This document shows positions 42,965 through 54,914 of a DNA stretch of 64,000 nt, one piece after another. The notes under the pieces were generated by a model that worked only from the letters and a program-made list of their open reading frames with translations, ran no database searches and was not told the origin of the DNA. Source of the stretch: Adiantum capillus-veneris (Eukaryota > Streptophyta > Polypodiopsida > Polypodiales > Pteridaceae); NCBI GenBank assembly GCA_014529385.2, contig CM043958.1, forward strand, positions 82,643,525 through 82,707,524. The letters are read 5' to 3'. How positions within the stretch are numbered: the stretch's first letter is position 1; each line of letters starts with the position of its first letter. Position numbers and translations under genes: made by a program.

Positions 42965-45900
42965 TCACGTGGTGTGAGTGGAGGTCATAAGTGACTCTCG
43001 ATGCTCAAAAATGACTGAAATGAGCGTCGCAATAGAGAGTCCACATCGTGGTTGGGAGAGGAAGGTATGTAGGGAGAGCTCATGGCTGAATATATGGGGA
43101 AAAGAGGACCTAATGTGGTCAAAAGCTGAGTACTCACGTAGTGTGTGGTACTCACCCTCTCGTACTTGACGAGGGCATAAGGTGCAAAGTCGATGAGACT
43201 CCTCGCCAGTGCCCCAACGTCCTGTCTCGCAACGTAGAGAATGGGAGCTAAGACGAATGGAGGCAATGGTGCGGATTTCACTCAACGGGATGGGCTCAAG
43301 GATGTAGGGATGGGTTCGGTTACCTCATTCAGAGAAGAAGAGAGATTTGTAGTTTGGGGCAACGTGTGTGGTGTAATGGCTGAAGCAAGAACCTCCGAAT
43401 TTCTCCCAAGCCCTAATACATTGGCGTTGTAAGAAGGCCTCATTAACTTGGGAGTCGATCTATGCATCCTTGACCAAGTGACATGCATCCCATCTTCCAA
43501 ACCATTTCTTGATGTCAAGCATCCACCCCGAACTTAGTATTTTGCTCTTGCATGTCTTTTGGACCTTTTGACTTGCTTCATATGCGATTCTAGGAAGTCG
43601 ATGCAAAGGGCTACGTTGTGTCTTAAGCATGTACTCCACAACCCTTTGCATGCCCAAGACCTCAATGGGAAGCGATCCGGACTCAATAAGTAAGAGCATG
43701 TAGGGTGTTTGTGTCTTGACTTGGAGAAAGTTGGTGAGAAAACGCTTTTGGACATTCTCAAACTCTATCCAAGTAGACTTCCCGATGCTTCCACGCCACA
43801 CCTCCACTCCATAAAGAAGCACCGGTGTCACCAATGTGTCAAAGAGGTACTTTTTGAGAGTCCAACACTTGATATCTCCATCATTGCACATGTTCTCAAA
43901 TGCATAATAAGCCCTCTTTCCGGCTTCCAAGCGACGCATTGCACAATGCTTCCATTTATGATTGGATGGAACCTCAAGGCCAAGGTACTTGAAGTGATCT
44001 ACCACTTCAAGTTGCTCATTGTTGTATGCAATGCATGGATATTTGTCATTGAGGGTCTTTACAAGCATAACCTTGGTTTTGGATCCATTCACGATCAGTC
44101 CACTATGTAGGCAAAAGCGTTCCAAGACACTCATAAGCTTTTGTGAATCTTCTAAGGTATGTGCCAAGAGCACTACATCATTGCCATAAAGCAAAGGCAT
44201 GATCACCGCATTTCCGATCTTAACCACTTCTATGCCTTCTTGCTGTATAAAATCAAGAACCATGCATTCCAATTCATCAATGAGTAGCCCAAGAGGGTTG
44301 GGGAAAGTGGGCATCCTTGTTTGACACCAATGGTGCTTGCAAAAAATTCTGAAATTCCATCTCCCATACGTAATCGACATATCACTTTTTGGTAGATGCG
44401 AAAGACTGCATGCATAAATTCTCTCGGCACTTGAAGGCTTTGCATATGTCTCCAAATATTTCCTTGCGGTACCATGTTAAAAGCTTTCTTGAAATCCACA
44501 AAGCAACAATACAACTTTTTTCCTTTCAATCGAGACGCTTCCATAAGTACTCAAAGAGTGACAAGGTGATCAATAGTGCTATGATGCTTTCAAAAACCTG
44601 CTTGACCAAGCGCACATTTGCAATTCTTTTCAGCCCATTCACTTATCTTCATCTCCATGATACATCCAAATAACGTTGTTATCAACGAACCAACCATTAT
44701 AGTGCGATAGTTGTTCACATTATTTACATCTCCTCCTTTGTGCAAAGGTTTGATCCAATTTGCACTCCAATCATGAGGCATGCCATGCTAAAGTGCAAGG
44801 TTAAACATATCGCATATCCAATATCATGTTTTCTTGCTTTTCCATTTAATCATTTCAGCCTCAACACCTTGAAGGTCCCCTGCCTTGCGAGTAGCAAGTT
44901 TCTCAAGCGCGCTGCATACATCTTCAATGGTAAAGAAGGGAGACATAAACGGAAGGGAGCTACAACACTCCATCTTATCAACATTTAGATTTTGCCAAAA
45001 CTTGCCACATGCATGTGCTTTCTCTTGCGCTAAAAGAAGTTGTTTTTTGACTTCCCACCTTCTCCTCTTGTTTTGAACAAGTGCTTTGTATGTGTGTGAA
45101 CATTCCAAGTAAACTTCCTTGTCTTTGCTTGCATCCAATCTTAGCAAGTGTTTTTGGGCTTGACTACATTCCATGACAAACCATTTCTTCTTGGTGCTAC
45201 CCTTCTTAGACCTTTTGCAAGACACGTGTTTCACTGAAAAGCATTCCTTCGCATATGAAAAAATTACTACTTTGAAAACTTTCCACTTGCATTATAATGT
45301 TGGGCTCTCTTGATGCTCTATCATGCTTAACATTTGGTCCACCGTATTAGCATATATAAGTGCTCGTTTGAAGTCTAGACGTAGGTACAAATGATTCACG
45401 TCATGATTGGAGGCTACATGCTCGGGCCGTTTACCACTCTTGAGGTCAATACATAACATCCTATATGATCCGATTCCGGATTCCATTCACCAAGTGTAAA
45501 GATTTGTATGCATTCTAGAGTGGCTTCCGAGAATAACATATAGTCAATCACGCTATCACCATTGTGCTTTCTACATGTAAAGTCATTGGTGCCTTGCCAT
45601 AGAGATATACCATTTGCAATGAGCATTCCGGTACTATTGCACATATGTAGAAGTGACTTTCCATAGTGATCCAGTTCTTTTGCATCATTAGAACTTCGAT
45701 TATACATGTATGAGTCATCCATTCTTCTTGAGACATGCGGCATGTCGACTTGTTATGTGCTGTGTTGTAACGTATTTGTGCGAGCATTCATCTTCAAAAA
45801 CAATGACTTCACCTTGATCCTTGTAATGAGCAATGTCTTCCTCTAGTTTAACAAAGGGCTGATCTCTATTCATATCCAAGCGAGCATAAAAGTTGGAGTC

Positions 45901-46263
45901 ATAGTGAGGAATGTAGCAACCAGCCACAAACATGACTTGACCATTTGGTGGGCTAATTTTCAGTCATAAGTAGCATTTATATTTATCTTCTTTGACAATG
46001 AAAACATCTTTCAAACCCTTTTTGGTCATACATGCTACGCCTCCTTGGCCTCTTCGTTGCTTTGCATTTTTGGCCCACATCAAAGAATGCACATCGTATT
46101 TGTCAAATCCAAGAATTCGTTGCGCATCATGCTCCCATGTTTCGATAAGAAGTATCACATCAGAGTCATTGGTAAGCTCATCAATGCTAATTCCAGCATT
46201 CCATGGATACTCGTTACAATTCCAAAAGCTTATTCGCAAGCGTGAGTTGGTCTCATAGATCAT
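42965..46263 (-). pseudogene. LINE ORF2 (endonuclease, RT, CCHC), frameshifted
   Basis: Endonuclease: RISFWNCNEYPWN, VILLIETWEHD and GQGGVACM. RT: WIKPLHKGGDVNNVNNYRTI, YCCFVDFKKAFNMVPQGN, GVKQGCPLSPTLLGY and PLLYGNDVVLLA. Here the YADD box has become YGND, losing the first catalytic Asp position. The knuckle CTLCPRQVREGEYHTLREY has lost its last Cys. Frame breaks lie near 45960, 45740, 45300, 44800, 44560, 44260 and 43480. It is dead. Confidence 0.85.
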
Positions 46264-46269
46264 GTGTCC

Positions 46270-46750
46270 TTATTTGTTGGGTGGACTTGCATCCTCCTCA
46301 AGTGGCTTTTCTTCTTGAGATGACACCTAAACCTTCTTGCTTCTTTCCTCATATGCTTTGCGACGTACATTTTGTTGCATAAGAGTGCGATCCTCATATA
46401 CATTACAACCCGTTCCTTTGAGGTAGATCCAACTATTGTCAAGGATGATATTTCTCTTTACCTCATCAGCCATGGTACATACAATAGGTCTTTCTCCCGA
46501 GCGAGGGACTCCTTGTTTTCCAACTCAATGTGCACCATAAGCCATGATTCCTGACATGCCAAAGTGTGTAGCAAAAAACTCTTCAATAGCAACCGCAAGA
46601 GATTGGGGTGTTTCCATGCTTTCCTCCTTGATTCCACGAATGACGACGTTCTTTGAGCTTTTTTGTCATTCTTGCAACTATTGAGTGTCCACATTCTCTA
46701 CATTCTTTGCTTGGACAACAGTTTGTGTGATAGGAGATGTAGAAACCACA
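46270..46750 (-). pseudogene. LINE ORF1 C-terminal domain (minus copy)
   Basis: Assembled across stops: QKSSKNVVIRGIKEESME, AIEEFFATHFG, then RPIVCTMADEVKRNIIL and KGTGCNVYEDRT. This is the beta-alpha order of L1-type ORF1 RNA-binding domains (VIRGI, a conserved CTMADEVKRNIIL-type helix, and a loop). Start not found. Confidence 0.6.
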
Positions 46751-46860
46751 TTACCCTTACTTATATAAGCACTTACACACCCACATAATGGCACCCATAG
46801 TGCCATAGGGCCATGAAAAACCCTCGGCCATGCAATCAAGTGAAGAACATAAGAAGGATG

Positions 46861-47560
46861 GCCAAATCAAAAGAAGAAGTAGGGAAAGAGCTGAACAAAT
46901 TGGACGACAAGATCAAAGACAACAAGAAAGTTGTCAACGCCTCCATCACCACCATCATCAACCGCCTTGTGAAGCTCGAGAAGGAAAGGGAGCAGCTTGC
47001 CAAGGAGAAGGAAGCATGGAAGAAGGAGAAGGAGAAGGAGAAATGGGAGGCCGAAAGGGCAAAAAAGAAGGAGGAATGGAAGAAAGAAAAGGAAGAGTTG
47101 AAGGAGTAAATCGACCTCTTGCATGCTTCTATCGCATCCCTCACCCCCAAAGAAGAAGAGATCAAAGTGGAAGCCAAGGAAGCCCTCAAGGAGGAGATCA
47201 CCAAAGCTCTCGCCACACGCATCAGACAAATTGGAAGCCACCAAGGAAGGATGGGTCAAAGTCGTCAAGAAGAATATTAAAAAAGAGGCGGAGGAAGCCC
47301 AAAAGGATGAGGTGCTCATTGTACACACAACCAATGAGGAAGAGAGATGTGCCAAGCCCAACGTCTCAATGTACGAGTGACGAGCATAAAAGAGAAGAGG
47401 GGTCCACATCAGAGAGCGATTGGAAAGCCCTATGCACAAATCTTGGGTACAAGGAAGAAGAGGAGCTAACCTTCTGCAAGGTGTGGAGAGCCGGCAAAGA
47501 TTTACAGAAAAGAACCCTCATCCTCTATTTCACCTGTGATGAGTCTCGAACATCCTTCAT
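46861..47560 (+). pseudogene. LINE ORF1 with long coiled coil
   Basis: Starts MAKSKEEVGKELNKLDDKIK, followed by about 70 residues of Lys/Glu-rich heptads (LAKEKEAWKKEKEKEKW), a strong coiled-coil expected to trimerise ORF1p. After a stop and frameshifts come ALCTNLGYKEEEELTFCKVW and KRTLILYFTCDESRTSF, the RNA-binding part. It parallels the ORF1 of LINE copy B in order but is diverged in sequence. Confidence 0.65.
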
Positions 47561-47655
47561 CTAAAAAGAGGGTTATCTTGAGAGGGCTAGAGAGGCCTCC
47601 TATTTACCTTGATGATGACCTCACAAAGATGTAACAGAACCATCACCTAGCATAC

Positions 47656-50320
47656 ATGCCTAGAGTCAAGAAAGCTCGTAAAGAAGGGAAGAAGGTGGTA
47701 TACCGAGATGGTATAGGGTCATACATTGATGGAAAGACCATCGCACAGGGACTCGTGGCATGTGGGACACATGAGGAGATCCACCTTGCGGTTTGGAACT
47801 GCAACGGGGATCTATGGATAGATCCAGAGAGGCTTGAGCGGGGGCTTGAGGAGGTGATGAGAGGACGGAACCTCATTCTTATGACAGAGACACATGAGAG
47901 CCTAGAGAGGAGTCTATCAAGGATCCAGGGCTTTCAGGTGGAGTTCACATCAAGGGAGCACTCGCCAGGACACCACACGAGGGTCAGGAGGGGTGGCTAT
48001 ACTCTTCAGATAGAGACTCTAAAGTAGGATATAGATTGTTGCATGGGACGCACACACTTGTTACCTTTGAATCCGCTTTGAGATATCACAGGACATGATT
48101 ATCTACATCACCCTCTGCTACTTGCTCCCTCAGACTCCATATTTGCTACCATAGAGATGGAATGGGAGGGGAAAGAGAGATTATCCCCATACACATGCCT
48201 GCCATATGAGATATTGGAGTACTCTACACTAAGGGAAGACTTCCTTATGGGAGACTTCAATGCTAGGACATGCCAGAAATAATGTAAGACATATGATAGA
48301 GAGGACCGGTGGCACTATTTTCCATACAAGAGGAGGGCACCATGAGAGATTCGACAGCACAACTCGCATTACAAAGTACAACCATTATTTTCTCAAATTA
48401 GTCTCTCAGCACCGTCTTGTTATTTATAACGGGATGGCATAGTGGCCCACCTCAAGAGGGCTGACATGCATACCACATGGAGTTGCAACCGGGGGGGAGT
48501 ACCATGGATAACGTCATGGGATCCAGAGAGGCCACCCACCTACTTAGATCTTTCACCATTCCACCCATATCAATTGGATCCGACCACACCTATCTTGCAC
48601 TCTCTCTCATTGTCAATGCCACATCCCACAGATCCATGACACGCATCCCACACACCACGATCCATTTCACACATGAGCTAGCCCCCTTATACTCGGGCAA
48701 AGGTCGAGAAGGGACTCCTTTTGCTCCACCCCTCTACACCACTACCTATGCTTGCCTCCTGCATCACATCTGTTCTTTAGACATCAGCCCATCAGTTCTT
48801 TCCTGCATACCTCCCATACAAGCCACACTCCCCCTCCCTCTCCAGGGACTATGCCACGAAACCGCTAGTATGATGATGAGTGCAGAGACCTCTACCATTG
48901 GCTGCATGAGAGATCACTGATTGAGAGGCGAGACCTCAGATGAAGACTCTCACGTGTGGAAAGTGGAGAGCTCTTGAGGAGGCACAAGAGCTAGAGCTAT
49001 ACCAATTGTTCATGAGCATGGATAGTGCCACAACATGGTGCATCCTTCAAGAGCCATGATTGATTACTCCTATTGAGGATCCATAAGTATGGCACGATTA
49101 TGCAGAGAGACTCTATGAGGTGCCGAACCAGCCTCCAATTCCACAACCACCCGGGTCTCGACCCCCCACGATCTCTTTCTTCTTCACAACAGAGATGGTC
49201 AAGAAAGCCATTCACCGCCTGCAGCATCGCCAATCAATAGATCATACAGAATTATAGAATGAGCACCTCATTTATGTAGCCACCACAATAGCCTCGTTGA
49301 TTGCACATGATTTCAACCGAGCTATAGGGGAGCGCTTCCCAGAGAAGTCGACCATGCACACCATTGTACCGATCCACAAATCCACAGACACATGGTAGTG
49401 GAGGCACTTTTTCAGCAGAGGATCTGCTTTATCCAGAGAGTGAGAGAGCTCCCCCTCAACTCACTTACACGGCAAGCATTTAAGTGAGCTACATAACTAG
49501 TAGAGGTTGGGTACAATAGAGCATGGTACACACATGTTAGATCATGGTTCGGGCACATGGGCTTGATCTTGAGCGTTTTCCACCTTTCTAGTACGACCTT
49601 GACTCCCCTCAACTTCATCTCATGTAATGAGAGAAACATAGTGATCCGATAGGATCTATGGGCTTGATCTTGAGCGTTTGCCACCTTTCCAGTACGATCT
49701 CGACTCCCCTCAACTTCATCTCTCGTGTAGTGAGAGAAACATAGTGATCCGATAGGATCTATGTCAGCTTTATATCAGACAGACATGGATCACATCTCCT
49801 ATCTAGCAAAAGATGTCACACTATAAATATCATTTTCTTAGAGGATGGGTTCATATAGTGACCACGCTATATTGACACCTACATGCCACACAACTCACGA
49901 GTGGTGATTGTTCAGCTCAGAGTGTCACACAGACTAGAGATTGAGGTGGGGCGAGCTTATGACATCCCTAAGGAAGAGAGAGTTTGTGAAGTATGAAGAG
50001 AGGAAGTAGAGAGTGAGGAGCATTTTGTTTGCAGATGGAGGACTTATGCTAATATTAGAGGCCGATATGAGCCACTATTCAGAGGGCATCCTTCCCTATG
50101 AGAAATCATGCACTCTCAAGATCAGAGACAGTTGGGGTGCTACTTGCTAGAGATACAGAGGCACAGGGACATGCTTTTGCAGCCACCTACAGAGACTCAG
50201 GTAGGGGGAGACAATCACAAATTACAGACTTCTTTCAGAGAGCTACACCCCTTCCACTCCCAGACCCACCAAGGGGAGTGACACTCCAACAGGATGAGAT
50301 GAGTTGGGCTAGATGATGCC
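47656..50320 (+). pseudogene. LINE ORF2, deleted and frameshifted
   Basis: The endonuclease carries AVWNCNGDLWIDPERLE, LILMTETHES and, after a frame break, MGDFNAR (48249). RT start: FFFTTEMVKKAIHRLQ, TIVPIHK. The palm is deleted. From 49890 the knuckle region resumes in broken frames, ending with RQSQITDFFQRA, which matches the QRQITDFF end of the intron LINEs. This shared ORF2 end ties the two lineages together. Confidence 0.75.
49561..49762. repeat. 101-bp tandem duplication inside the LINE
   Basis: GCTTGATCTTGAGCGTTT starts at 49561 and again at 49662. Both units end GATCCGATAGGATCTATG. Few substitutions separate them, so the duplication is younger than the element. Confidence 0.85.
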
Positions 50321-50714
50321 GGTGTACTACCGGATGCCAAGCCACATGACTCCACCTCAAACACATCGAGGAGATCAGGACCCGAGCACACCAAGCTAGT
50401 GAGGAGAGACGAGCCCAGATGATGGCTCACCGAGCCCATGTACTACATTTTACATCCCCCCATTAATACAGGATGGAGCAGTTAGATTGATGCATTTTCA
50501 TGGTTATACTACACTGATCATATAGACATGCACATACCCCTACTACTAGAGCTCCACAACCCCCCCCATAGATCCCATCATCCATTAGAAGTCCTTTTCT
50601 TTTATTCTGTACTGGTTTGAACTATTTTATCTTTTTTGATAGACGGAGGACATACACACATGTATACTTGATCTGTCTCATAGGTCGACTTCGGTCTCAT
50701 ATAGATGTTAAAAA

Positions 50715-50762
<48 letters not shown>

Positions 50763-50765
<3 letters not shown>

Positions 50766-52180
50766 TCTTCCATGGCAGGTAGAACCATGTGGGAAGGAAA
50801 AAGCAAGGATGGCATGAAGTAGCTTGTAGCTGATGCCAAATTCCTATGCAAGGCCTTGTTGAGGATATTTGTCTTCATGGGCGAGGGCAACGGGGCACCA
50901 CAAGCTTTCCGCCATCTTCTTTGTCCCTCATTGCCTATAAAATCAAACCATGCTAGAGCCGTTGGAGTGTGAAATTTCATACTTAGTAAACCCTTAGGGG
51001 TTACTTTTGGGGTCTCTTGGGGCTCAATTGTTTGGCCATACCTTGCCAAGAAGCCCTTCCCATGCAGTGAGGGAGGTTGTGTCAATTAGAAAATTGTCAA
51101 GGGGTTTGGGAAGGCTGAGTAGTACAAAACAAGAATTCAACACAAAGCAAAGCTTAGTAAGCAAATTTAGTTATGTAGATTTACTTCTCTAAAGCTGAAA
51201 ATTTCACAGTGGATTGTAGAAAGATGTCATCCAATCAAGGGTTGTAGGCACGTCATCGCTTCGACTTTGAATCCACACCTTATGTGGAATGGAACTTCAC
51301 TTTCAAAAAAATAAACATTAAATCATAATAAATTAAATTCAAATCGTGACTTCATAATCTTGAACTCTAGTTCAAAGCATAACTCTTTCCCTAATCTTGC
51401 ATGCATTCTTTATGGAGAAAGGAAATTTGTATTCCTTTGTTAACTTAAATGCATAATCAAAAAAAGGTTTATGAGCATTTCTTGAGAGAGTTAGAGGAGA
51501 GAGAATTCATTTAAAAAGTAAGTTATACTTTTTCTAAATAGTAATCATAATAAAAATATTTCTCTTTAAGAAAAATAAAGAAAGTTCAAAGTTAGCAGTG
51601 AAAAAAATCCAATGCTTAATTGCCTCTAGTTTATGGCAATTATCTCTATTGAGTAATTTAGGTAAGTAAATTAAAACAAGCCATATGTATCAAAAAATAA
51701 TAGGAGGTTTTGCAAAACAATAAAGGATTAATTATCATTATTATTTTCACCATCCATCATGCATAATACTTAGATAATATGATCTCCAATCACCTATGGA
51801 CAAAGAGAGTGCTTTCTACTCTCTATAAGCCATATATTAGCCTTGTAATCTAAACAACTTGAAAGTACATCGTGATTAGTGGGTTATAGTGACATTGTTA
51901 ATTAAGAATGAAAAACAAATCGTATTGTTGATAGGACAAACAAAATAAATAAGTTCCTTATGAAATTAGTTAAATCAAATTCAAGGTGTAAAATAATAGG
52001 AATATGAAAAGGAAATTGTTACCTTTAGTAAGTGTAGGGCATCGACTTCTCCTTACTTGGAAGATTGTTGAAGGAGGTCCATGAGAGGGAATGTTTTTTG
52101 GTGAGCGCTTTTTTGGAATCCGACAAGCAAACTCCAAAAAGATTATTTCTCTCTCTCAACCCTTGATAGTTGAGGGTCCA
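50763..52180. other. AT-rich, no recognisable gene
   Basis: From about 51200 onward the sequence is AT-rich with stops in all frames and no repeats I can pair. Probably old intergenic DNA. Confidence 0.4.
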
Positions 52181-52183
52181 CTC

Positions 52184-52184
<1 letters not shown>

Positions 52185-52239
<55 letters not shown>

Positions 52240-52348
52240 TTTCTTTCCTTGGCGAGCACACATACACAAGGACCAAACACACCCCAATCAATAATTGTGA
52301 TCCTTAAGCAATAAAGGTCTCTCCCCCCTCTATCTCTTGCAAAGTTTC

Positions 52349-52407
<59 letters not shown>

Positions 52408-52535
52408 GGACATGTATACTCCATTTTCTCTCTCTCCCCTCTCTACAAGCTCCTTTTTCCATCTGTCTGTTTCTCTCTCGTCTCTCTCTATCCTCCATCC
52501 CCCCTTTTCTCTCTTTCTCTTGCCCCTCCACCCTC

Positions 52536-52577
<42 letters not shown>
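52185..52577. repeat. duplicated (TC)n(CA)n blocks and (TC)n
   Basis: Two similar blocks, (TC) then (CA), at about 52185-52235 and 52350-52407, then a (TC) tract at about 52540-52577 that ends near the start of the next LINE copy. Confidence 0.85.
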
Positions 52578-52579
<2 letters not shown>

Positions 52580-52839
52580 TCTCTCCTCCAGATTTTGGAG
52601 ATACTTGAGGGGCAAGCGGGTCAAGAATTTTGGTAACTTGAGTCTTGTGGATATGTACACACACTATAGGCAATTCTATGAGCAAGCAAATGCTGAAAAA
52701 TTTCCATTTTATGGTTCACTCCCATGTATGCCCTCTTTTTTTAAACTATTGAGGATGTATGCAATGGGCTTGAAAGTTGGCCACTTGGAAAATGGGAGAT
52801 CTTCAAGGTATCAAGTCAGAGATGATCAAATGGACGGGA

Positions 52840-54650
52840 GATTTTACCCATGAGTGGATGTGTGATATGTTCAACCTTGCACTTCAACATGGTATGCCTT
52901 ATGATTGGAGTACTCAATGGGTTAAGCCTTTGCATAAAGGAGGGGATGTAAAGAATGCAACGGACTATAATGATTGGGTCTCTTATGGAAAAGTTGATTA
53001 GGTGCATAATGGAGATGAAATTGAGTGATTCGACTGAACAAAATGACAAGTGTGCAAAAGGACAAGCGGGTTTTCGTCGATGCCATAGCTCATTGATCAT
53101 CTTGTCACTCTTCGTGTTCTCATGGAGGAAAGTTGGTTGAAAGGCAAGTGATTGTATTGTTGTTTTGTGGACTTTAAGAAAGCCTTTGATATGATTTCGC
53201 GTAACAATTTGTGGAGAAGGATGGAAGAACTCCAAGTGCCAAGTGAGTTTATGCTTGCGGTTTCTCGAATCTATGAGAAGGTGATTTGTCAATTGCGCAT
53301 GGAAAGAGGAATTTCAAAAAAAATTGTAAGCACTATTGGGGTTAAACAACGATGTCCGTTTTCACCAAATCTCTTTGGTCTATGCATTGATCAATTGGAA
53401 CAAATGATACTTGAATTTATGCAAGAAGAAGGCATTCAAGAGGTCACTATTTGCAATGTGGTGACCATGCTTTTGTTGTATGCGGATGATGTAGTGCTTC
53501 TAGCACACACTTTAGAAGATGCACAAAAGCTTATGGTTGTCCTTGAGAACTATTTCTTGCATAGTGGGCTGATTGTGGATGAATTCAAAACAAAGGTTAT
53601 GCTTGTGAAAACCAACAGTAAGGAGAATCCATGCATTGTGTACAACAATGAGACACTTCAAGCTGTTGAGAGATTTAAGTACCTTGGCTTTGAGGTTCCG
53701 TCCAATCACAAGTGGCATGAATGTGCTATGCATCGTTTGGAAGCAGGAAAGAGAGCATATTATGCATTTGAAAACATGTGTAATGCGGAAAACATCAAGT
53801 GTTGGGTTCTCAAGAAGTACCTTTTTGATGCATTGGTGACATGGTTCTCCTTTATGGAGTTGAAGTGTGGGGCGGGAGCATCTCAAAGTCTACTTGGAAA
53901 GAGTTTGAGAATGTCCAAAAGTGTTTTCTTACAAACTTTCTCCAAGTTAAAACACAAACACCATATATGCTCCTACTTCTTGAGTGGGGATCTCTTCCAA
54001 TTGAGGTTATGGGCATGGAAAGGGTTGTGGAGTACATGATAAAGATGTGTGAAAACCCCTCACATCAATGTCCTACAATTGCATGGGAAACAAGCAAAAA
54101 AGTTCAAAAGACGCATAAAAGCAAGAACCTGAGCATGGGATGGATGCAAGCCATAAAGAAGTGGTTTGGGAGATGGGATGCATTACACTTGGTACATGAT
54201 GCTTCAATTGACTCCCAAGTGAATGAAGCTTTTCTACACCGCCAATGTATTACAGCTTGGGAGAAATCCCGTGGGTCACGCTTCATACATTACACCACCC
54301 ATATTGCCCCCAACAAAAAAACCACGTTCTTCGTTGAAAGAGGAAATCGTACTCACACTTACATACTTGAGCCTATCCCTTTGTCGGCGATACACACTAT
54401 CGCAGTCATTCGACTTTAGCTCCCATTTCCTTCGATGCGAGACAGGGCGTGGGGGCAATGGAGAAGGGTCAAATCAAATGTGCACATTATGCTCACTGCA
54501 AGTTCCGGAGTCTGAGTACCACACACCACTAGAGTGCTCAGCTGTTGGTCACATCCGAACTTGCTTCTCTCACATTTTGAGCCATGACTTAGACCTACAT
54601 ACTTTCTTCTCCCACGGCCACATTGTGGGCTCTCCATTGCGACTCTCATC
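52840..54650 (+). pseudogene. LINE ORF2 RT and CCHC (second lineage, plus copy)
   Basis: Best RT of this lineage: YCCFVDFKKAFDMISRNN, STIGVKQRCPFSPNLFGLCI and MLLLYADDVVLLAHTLED with the catalytic Asp pair intact, then KTKVMLVKT and FKYLGFEVPSNHKW. The knuckle CTLCSLQVPESEYHTPLEC keeps CX2CX9HX4C. Frame breaks lie near 53000, 53150, 53840 and 54420. Confidence 0.85.
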
Positions 54651-54835
54651 TGAAGGGGATCGGGGAGCACCACAGACGGAGAGTGAGAGAGAGAAGGAGA
54701 CAGACACGATGTGGATGGGGAGACTCCAAAGAGTGAGCAGCCCCCTATACACTTATGCTATGTATAAGGTATACAAGTCAGTGGGCGCCCAGACTCTAGG
54801 CGGCCGGGCAAGGCACAGGCGCCTATACCCCAACA
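54651..54835 (-). repeat. 3' LTR of the gag-only element
   Basis: 185 bp. The adjacent PPT on the minus strand reads CCTTTAAGTGGGAGGT immediately before TGTTGGGG. Confidence 0.9.
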
Positions 54836-54914
54836 ACCTCCCACTTAAAGGCGACTGTGCCTTTAAGCAAGGGAACCTAGTCTAAAGACTACAAAAGGTG
54901 AGAGAAAACTGCTC

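Larger units (their letters stand above)
46780..50762 (+). mobile_element. LINE, third lineage, plus strand, internally deleted
   Basis: Starts head to head with the minus-strand LINE. It has a coiled-coil ORF1, an endonuclease and only the first RT blocks. It then jumps to the C-terminal knuckle region (about 49890-50130), a 3'UTR, a variant hairpin (50675-50706) and (TC)n 50717-50762. The catalytic RT palm is missing. Confidence 0.8.

Noticed and set aside
46830-47564. 244-codon plus-strand frame as a separate His/Arg/Lys-rich protein
   Set aside because: It is the wrong-frame shadow of the Lys/Glu-rich coiled-coil ORF1 of the LINE. Purine-rich DNA keeps several frames open.
53152-54039. 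Intact-looking 295-codon LINE RT frame as a functional gene
   Set aside because: It lacks the endonuclease and N-terminal RT in frame, and the C-terminus is shifted and split by an LTR element. It is a dead copy.
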